From Taeniopygia guttata (lineage: Eukaryota; Chordata; Aves; Passeriformes; Estrildidae): 64,000 nucleotides of DNA. The position numbers and the translations under genes were made by a program. The notes under the pieces were generated by a model, which saw only the letters and a program-made list of their open reading frames with translations, ran no database searches and was not told where the DNA came from. The stretch is from contig NC_133024.1 of assembly GCF_048771995.1 (NCBI RefSeq), positions 7,576,001 to 7,640,000 of the forward strand, written 5' to 3'. Positions 59,601 through 64,000 of this stretch are shown piece by piece; within the stretch, counting starts at the first letter, position 1; each line of letters begins with the position of its first letter.

Positions 59601-59649
59601 CGGCCGCCAGCACGGCCGCCAGCCCCAGCCCTCCTCCTGCGGCCCCCAT
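35546..59649 (-). CDS. CHODL: Chondrolectin, complete coding region
   Basis: Spliced CDS: complement of join(35546-35630, 39688-39790, 41077-41160, 44561-44718, 45400-45712, 59556-59649). The total of 837 nt gives 278 residues (human 273). An optional exon at 41530-41577 would give 294. Layout: signal peptide about 1-26, C-type lectin-like domain about 33-186 with eight cysteines, acidic/Pro stalk about 187-216, transmembrane helix about 221-246, cytosolic tail to 278. Chondrolectin is a type I membrane protein of muscle, cartilage and motor neurons, implicated in motor axon growth in fish and mouse. The sugar-binding EPN/QPD motif is absent (DEPSC instead), as in mammals, so lectin activity is doubtful. 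Exon number and phases match the human gene. It is transcribed towards TMPRSS15. Confidence 0.97.
35631..39687 (-). other. CHODL intron 5
   Basis: 4.1-kb intron between the transmembrane and tail exons. It contains a C-rich patch at about 35940-36110 and T-runs near 35850-35880. No repeat family or extra exon was recognised. Confidence 0.6.
39688..39790 (-). CDS. CHODL: CHODL exon 5 (transmembrane helix)
   Basis: 103 nt, acceptor CTTGTAG, donor AAAAG|GTAAAA on the reverse strand. It encodes GIIPNLIYVVIPTIPLLLLI and LVAFGTCCFQMLHK, a hydrophobic helix followed by a CC pair, where palmitoylation is plausible, and the first basic cytosolic residues. Almost identical to human. Confidence 0.97.
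41077..41160 (-). CDS. CHODL: CHODL exon 4 (juxtamembrane stalk)
   Basis: 84 nt, acceptor CTTTTTCAG, donor GCAG|GTAATG on the reverse strand, phase 1-1. It encodes DIFPTVPAGNPYDTSKPEDQ and YHIIATEA, aligning with the human stalk that ends in VVVTEAG. Rich in Pro and acidic residues, less conserved than the flanking exons. Confidence 0.93.
41530..41577 (-). CDS. CHODL: Candidate 48-nt CHODL cassette exon (stalk)
   Basis: On the reverse strand TTTTACAG|ATAATG...TACG|GTAAGA bounds 48 nt that are open in the CHODL frame and phase 1-1, so inclusion or skipping preserves the frame. The peptide is DNVLEKELGDRAEPEY (6 of 16 residues acidic), inserted in the stalk between the lectin domain and the human-like exon 4. 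Human CHODL as I know it has no such exon. Splice sites are good but the length is short enough to be open by chance, so this could be a decoy exon. Confidence 0.4.
41578..44560 (-). other. CHODL intron 3
   Basis: Intron between the lectin-domain exon 3 and the candidate cassette exon. It contains the CR1 fragment at 43636-43926. The remainder is AT-rich with nothing recognised. Confidence 0.7.
43636..43926 (-). mobile_element. CR1 LINE fragment (3' end, antisense)
   Basis: Begins with the inverted CR1 tail (catagaattgtagaatggtt, ggaaggga...) and continues through the classic antisense 3' CR1 region (agctggtcttaaacattccc, cagggatggagcatctac, cattccccttatcctggcac). About 290 bp, 5' truncated, in a CHODL intron and in the same orientation as that gene. 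The open frames across it are not genes. Confidence 0.93.
44561..44718 (-). CDS. CHODL: CHODL exon 3 (end of the C-type lectin-like domain)
   Basis: 158 nt, acceptor AAAACTAG, donor CCCCAG|GTAGGT on the reverse strand. It encodes NWYTDEPSCGSEACVVMYHQ, GPYLYQWNDDRCNMKHNFIC and KYAP. The WND motif of C-type lectin folds is intact, while the EPN/QPD position reads DEPSC. It has four cysteines and ends with the first base of the next codon (phase 1). Confidence 0.97.
45400..45712 (-). CDS. CHODL: CHODL exon 2 (most of the C-type lectin-like domain)
   Basis: 313 nt, acceptor TTTTTCAG, donor TTCAG|GTAAAT on the reverse strand. It encodes GQKVCYGAFKHSCYKLAYFQ, the LLSLESEAEQQLIENMLQNL block, a sequon (NLT), the fold-defining WIGLWR and CPDLYQWADGS. 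It carries four of the eight CTLD cysteines. Very close to human chondrolectin. Confidence 0.97.
46970..46991 (+). repeat. Poly(A) run of 22
   Basis: A near-pure A homopolymer inside CHODL intron 1, without a recognised retroposon body. Confidence 0.8.
48325..48370 (-). mobile_element. Short CR1 tail remnant (antisense)
   Basis: 'aatcatagaatcctggcaaagaccttgaagaccattgagt' resembles an inverted CR1 terminus. The following bases do not align convincingly, so only a small fragment is called. Confidence 0.5.
53582..53724 (+). mobile_element. CR1 LINE fragment (3' end, sense)
   Basis: The sense-strand CR1 tail is recognisable from 'gccccatccctggaagtgttcaa' through 'aacctggtctagtgtaaggtgtccctgccc' to 'ggtcccttccaacccaacaatcctgtgatt'. 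5' truncated, non-coding, in CHODL intron 1. Confidence 0.92.
54092..54345 (-). mobile_element. CR1 LINE fragment (3' end, antisense)
   Basis: An inverted CR1 tail (cacagaatcacagagtacca) followed by antisense body ('aagtccagctcctggccctg', 'ggaccatccccaagaacccc', 'aggaaccttttcctgatatt'). It lies about 370 bp from a CR1 copy in the opposite orientation. The two look like different subfamilies and therefore separate insertions. Confidence 0.9.
59365..59423. repeat. Three-copy 20-bp GC-rich tandem repeat
   Basis: GCAGCATCCCCGC followed by a CTCCTCC or GTTCCCC variant repeats three times head to tail, in intron 1 about 130-190 bp downstream of CHODL coding exon 1. The same GCAGCATCCCCGC core appears once more at about 59750-59762 upstream of the start codon. 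Confidence 0.85.
59556..59649 (-). CDS. CHODL: CHODL exon 1 (start codon, signal peptide)
   Basis: 94 coding nt, ATG at 59649-59647 (reverse strand) with G at -3 and G at +4. It encodes MGAAGGGLGLAAVLAAAVLC and GPGALAGRVLS, a clear signal peptide with cleavage likely near ALA|GRV, then the split Gly codon. The donor is CAGCG|GTGAGT. The upstream sequence stays open in the same frame for 305 codons through a minisatellite. This start is preferred because the signal peptide begins here and because the human protein starts at the same place. Confidence 0.95.
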
Positions 59650-59768
59650 GGCGCTGTCCCGCTGCCGGCTGGCTCCGAGAAGCGCTCGGGGCAGGGCGAT
59701 GCCGGCCGGGGAGCGAGGGATGCGCACCCAACTCCGCTGCTGCCCTCCGCAGCATCCCCGCCGCCCTG

Positions 59769-59778
59769 CCTTTATCTG
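59769..59778 (-). promoter_or_regulatory. CHODL: Possible TATA-like element of CHODL
   Basis: Reverse-strand AGATAAAGGC next to a GC box, about 120 bp upstream of the start codon. It would predict transcription starting near 59745. CpG-island promoters often lack a TATA box, so this is a weak call. Confidence 0.3.
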
Positions 59779-59809
59779 CTTCCCCCGGCGAGGGACCGCC
59801 CCCGCGCCG

Positions 59810-60530
59810 CCCCCAGCCCCAGCGCCCACCGCCCCCAGACACTGCCCCTGCCCCTGCCCCAGCCCCTGTCCCTGTCCCAGCCCCTGTACCTGTCCCTGTC
59901 CCAGTCCCAGCCCCTGCCCCAACCCCTGCCCCAACCCCTGACGCAACCCCTGACCCAACCCCTGCCCCTCCTGCACCTCCTGTCCCAGCCCCAGCCGCAA
60001 CCCCAACCCCTGTCCCAGCCCCTGTCCCAGCCCCAGCCCCAGCCCCAACCCCTGCCCCAACCCCTGCCCCAGCCCCTGTCCCAACACCTGCCCCAACACC
60101 TGCCCCAACCCCTGTCCCTGCCCCAGCCCCTGTCCCTGCCCCAACCCCTGTCCCAACCCCTGTCCCAACCCTGCCCCAACCCCTGACCCAGCCCCTGACC
60201 CAACCCCTGCCCCTCCTGCACCAGCTCCAGCCCCTGCCCCAACCCCTGCCCCAACCCCTGACCCAACCCCAGCCCTAACCCCTGTCCCAACCCTTGTCCT
60301 AGTCCCAGCCCCAGCCCCTGTCCCAGCCCCAGCCCCTGTCCCTGTTCCATCCTCTGCCCCTGCCCCAGCCCCTGCCCCAGCCCCTGCCCCAACCCCTGCC
60401 CCAACTCCTGTCCCAACCCCTGACCCAGCCCCTGTCCCAGCCCCAGCCCCTGCCCCTCCTGCACCAGTTCCAGCCCCTGTCCCAGCCCCTGTCCCAGCCC
60501 CAGTCCCTCCTGTCCCAGCCCCTTCTCCGA
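59810..60530. repeat. C-rich/G-rich hexamer minisatellite upstream of CHODL
   Basis: About 700 bp built of degenerate CCCCTG, CCCCAA, CCCCAG and TCCCAG hexamers on the + strand. The CHODL strand is therefore GGG-run dense (GGGGTTGGGGCAGGGG). A CCCCTCCTGCACC landmark recurs at 59965, 60210 and 60453, showing a higher-order unit of about 244 bp in roughly three copies. Hexamer periodicity leaves long spurious Gly/Gln/Leu-rich or Pro-rich open frames on both strands. The G-rich strand is an excellent G-quadruplex former. Confidence 0.95.
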
Positions 60531-63500
60531 AGTCCCTGCTCAGGTCCGGGGTGCGCGGTCCCATCCCGCTCCTGGTTGGAGGCTGCGGGGCGGCGGGTCC
60601 CTCCCAGCCTCGCTGCCGGGTCCTTTCGGGTTAATCACTGTCCCAGTGGCTTGGGAGTGTGATCCAAACCCAGATCTATCATGGTTTCATATCTGTTTGA
60701 GGGCTTTGCAGACCTTCCTGGTCTGTGTTTTCTCTAAGAAGAATATAAATGTCCTGTTGCCAGCTTGAAAATGTGGGAATATATGTATGCAGGTATATAC
60801 CTGGAAAGCACATATACACACTAGAGTACAAGTATATATACTGGAAAGCCCCCTCTTCTCATTGCCCCAGAAGATACTGTAGTTAAATCCACGTTGCTTT
60901 CTCTCTGAAAAATGCACTGGTAATTCTCTGGATCTCTTCAAAGGGCCACTTTCAAGACTTGTTTGTTCTTCAGAGTCATGCTGAGGTTTTATCTACAAAT
61001 ACAGTTCAGCGATTTCTGTGATTACTTGTGTACTTCGTGTACTTTGCTTTTAAACGTGATAGATCACTGCAGATGTGCTTAAGGGACCTCTTGTATGCAA
61101 ATTACTATATGGTTGACCAGTTAATTTCTTCTTTCTCAGAACTCAAAGATCATGTATGGCATTAAGTTAAGTAATTTTCCCTTTGGCTGTTTATAGACAG
61201 GTCTAGAAGTCAATACATCTCAGACTATTATGGATTTTAAAACATTTGATGGATTCCTAGCAGCCTTAAAGCTAGCTGGAATCAGATTATTACTAAAAAA
61301 AGTCCCAAACCCTTGAAGTTCATGAGTAGCATTGGAAAATTATTTCAAGCACTGTTGTGTTTTGCTACCAATTTTTTCGATTTAATAGCAGAGCTATTTG
61401 TTTGTTTGACTGATACAGATTTTTCCCAAGTGAATTTATTCTTCCAGGCAGTAGCTAATTTTTTTCTGCATCTATAGGTAAGTTGAGCTGTGTTCATACT
61501 GAACAATACATTCTGAAATGGAAAAGTTACCTTAAATCTCCATGGCATCTGATATTCAACCTTTCCTTCATGTAAAGCTGATGGTATGCCGAAAGAGAAG
61601 AGCATGGTCCAGATCTAGGATGAATGAAATGAGACTTTTAAAACATTTTTGGTAATGTGCATGTTTTTAACCTTCTCCTGTGTTGCTAATATGAGAGAGT
61701 CCAAGTTTCTTCAAATAATCTTGGATCTCAAGTGATGTTCAGCCAAAGGAGGTGGGAGAATTTAGAAAGGTGTTACAAGTTTTCTGCAATGTATAGTCTC
61801 CTACTCTCTCAGAAATGATGAATTGATAACAAAAAGGACAAACCCCTCTAAATTGATGGGAATCATATGTTGAATACTACCCATAGATACTGAAAAGTCT
61901 TCTATCTTTTTCTTACACTTTTGCAAGTTTTCTTAGCTTGCCAGCCCCTAAAGTCATTTTGAAATGCAGCAATTGTATATTTGCACAGCTGAAGAAAGGC
62001 TCCAGGCATCCACACCACCTCTTTTCCAATGAAATTAGCAGGATGCAAGGGAAACATAACAAATTCTGTCTTCAGTCAATTTTGCATCACCTTTCTGACA
62101 TGCTTTGTGCTGGTTTATTAGCCAAAATTGTATGCACAGTGCTGTCAAGTGATTGGGCAACCTAGAATTTTAGCAAATACAGTAATTGCATTCTAACTCT
62201 GAAGCCTAATGATACACATTTCAAGATTTTGGTACCCAGAATATGAACAACATCCAGCGCACTAAAATTTTATACTTATTTTGGCTAAATCTTAGCAACT
62301 TGTATGTCCATGAAATTACTCTTTGGATGAGGACTATATTTTCTCTGGCATTATTAATTTGACATGTTGCAAAGTTTTATTTCCTCATCTGGAGAACAAG
62401 AAACTGGAAAGAGAACAGTTTATCTGAACAAAAAGCTTTCAAAATGTTGTTTTCTTCAAATTATACTAGGTACTTTTCTAAGGTAACTTTCCTTCTGAGT
62501 GAAATTATTTAATAAATCAAAGAAGAAAATAGGTAAAATTGAGCAGTCTTGTTCCAAAAAGTAGGTAAATCAATTTTAATAAATATGGTCATTAAAGGAA
62601 GGATAAAAAAAAGTACATTAAGTTGGAATAATTGCTCTTTGCAGCAACTTAAGAGTTCCTCTACTTTGTGATTCCCCGAAATGATAGTGTTCTATACTCT
62701 GTTTTCATTAAATGCTGTTAAAAACCTGAGTTACAGCTGTTTTCTGAGTTCATTTCTCAGCAATGAATATTTTCTTTTTAGTTTTCTCACTCATTTGTAA
62801 AATCCTTCTGACATTTGCCCATGAGCTTAGTCTTTGGAGCTGCCCTGGTGCACAACTGAAAGTAGGAGGAGAAAGCAGTGGCTTGCACATGGGTAATTTA
62901 TTAGATAACTTTGCTAGAACTCCATCAATTTGATATCTCATTGGCTTACAAAAATGGTTTAAGCTACTTAGCTTCTTCTGCCAAGTTTCTTGGGGCTATA
63001 ATGGCATTATATTTTTAATGGGTAATTTATTCTGTAGTTATGGAAAAGAATTCAGTACTGATGTTAAAAACATTTGAGAAAATATAAGATATTCTAGATG
63101 AGGGAAGGGGATGGCAAAAATTTCAAGTTTCCTTCACCCCTTTTAGCATTTACCCATAAATATAATGTAGATCAAAAGGAAAAAAAAAATAAAAAGAGGA
63201 ACAGGAGAGGAGAATGAAAGTGTACCATTATATGGTATTCAAGTGTCTTAAAAAATTATGTCCACCCTGCACAATATGGTGTGGCTTAGAAATTCTCAAA
63301 CTACCTGTCAATTAGTGGTTTGCATAGCTGGGGCAAGTGGTCCCCCAGTTCCCCTAGCACTGTTCCCACCTCAGCCTGTCCAGCTCCCAAGCCAGCAAAT
63401 TCAGCATTACCTCGGGTGTTTCTGCAGAGTGCTGCATTGCACAGCACAAAATGCTACTGTGGCTGTATGTGCAATGCAGCAGGACTGACAGCTACAACAA

Positions 63501-64000
63501 CTTCTGCCAAGGAGCACCAAAATAATTGAATTTCCTTCTATTATAATCCATTTAGATGTAACATATAGCAGAAGTAGCTTTAAAAAAAAAAAAAGAATAA
63601 CAAAACGGTTTAGATAAACAGAATTTCTTAAAGGCCACTGGACTTTTTGTATATATCAGCACAAAAACTTAAGGTTCACAATTTTTTTTAATATTCTTAA
63701 ACTGTAATATCTTGCATCTACTAAAATGACATGCTTCCCCCCACCACCACCCCTTAAAGTCCCATTAAATCTAGTTCCTCAGCAAAATCTTCATGGAGAG
63801 AGACCCAGCTTATTAATATCTTTTGGGCTTGGATCAAACTAATCAGTAATGGAACTCTGCATTTTAATTAAACCTTATTCTCAAACCAGCAGCAATTCTA
63901 AGTCAGCAGAAGTTCTGTCCCAAACCGAGATAGGAAACTGAGTTTCAAACTGCCAAAAAGAACATTTTGACAACTTTAAAGCTTTATTATGAAAACATAT
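60531..64000. other. Region upstream of CHODL, no gene recognised
   Basis: AT-rich sequence beyond the minisatellite. Apart from short A-runs (for example 63580-63593) no repeat family, exon or RNA gene was recognised. Distal regulatory sequence is possible but not demonstrable. Confidence 0.5.

Larger units (their letters stand above)
59200..59800. promoter_or_regulatory. CHODL: CpG island over CHODL exon 1 and promoter
   Basis: GC-rich sequence dense in CpG, in sharp contrast to the AT-rich surroundings, covering the start of intron 1, coding exon 1, the 5'UTR and the proximal promoter. CCGCCC-type GC boxes (Sp/KLF sites on the CHODL strand) occur at 59761-59766 and again near 59795-59815. 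Boundaries are by eye. Confidence 0.85.

Noticed and set aside
59108..59941. 277-codon + strand open frame rich in Pro/Arg/Ser
   Set aside because: Antisense shadow of the CpG island and the C-rich repeat, with no recognisable protein.
59772..60464. 230-codon Gly/Gln/Leu repeat frame on the reverse strand
   Set aside because: A second-frame reading of the same minisatellite, with no domain and no splice context.
59062..60564. 500-codon reverse-strand open frame spanning the minisatellite and CHODL exon 1
   Set aside because: The repeat is hexamer-based, so several frames stay open, and the composition is simple Gly repeats. The frame also reads straight through a strong splice donor at 59555. 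Only the 94 nt of CHODL exon 1 are accepted as coding.

Overview
This window is vertebrate nuclear DNA, almost certainly from a bird. It is AT-rich and intron-dominated, carries several CR1-type LINE tails (the characteristic reptile/bird retroposon, recognised by the 'catagaat...ttggaagggacc' end), and holds two genes whose products align residue by residue with known vertebrate proteins. There is no bacterial, phage or CRISPR content.

The left half (766-31381, + strand) contains the last 18 coding exons of TMPRSS15, which encodes enteropeptidase (enterokinase), the duodenal brush-border protease that activates trypsinogen. Together they encode about 760 residues, the C-terminal three quarters of a protein that is about 1019 residues in human. 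In order these are the second half of CUB1, MAM, a Pro/Thr-rich linker, CUB2, LDL-receptor class A repeat 2, SRCR, the activation site (R before IIGG) and a complete 235-residue trypsin-like light chain with an intact His41/Asp92/Ser187 triad. The 5' exons and promoter lie off the left edge. All reading phases join without a frameshift or internal stop. One intron (12371-12825) uses a GC donor instead of GT.

The right half (35546-59649, - strand) contains the whole coding region of CHODL (chondrolectin). It is a single-pass membrane protein with a signal peptide, a C-type lectin-like domain, a stalk, a transmembrane helix and a short conserved tail. Six coding exons give 278 residues. A 48-nt phase-neutral candidate cassette exon in the stalk would make it 294. 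Exon 1 sits in a CpG island. Directly upstream lies a C-rich (+)/G-rich (-) minisatellite of about 700 bp with hexamer units nested in a higher-order period of about 244 bp. The two genes are convergent, with 4.2 kb between stop codons, matching the neighbourhood known from human chromosome 21.

Other content: two solo LTRs of the same endogenous-retrovirus family inside TMPRSS15 introns (22852-23534 and 29582-30280). Each is bounded by TG...CA and by a perfect 6-bp target duplication. There are also CR1 fragments in both orientations, a GATA microsatellite, TG/TA repeats and A-runs. I see no further gene in the 3.9 kb left of the CR1-containing CHODL intron, in CHODL intron 1 (13.8 kb), or in the terminal 3.4 kb upstream of the minisatellite.
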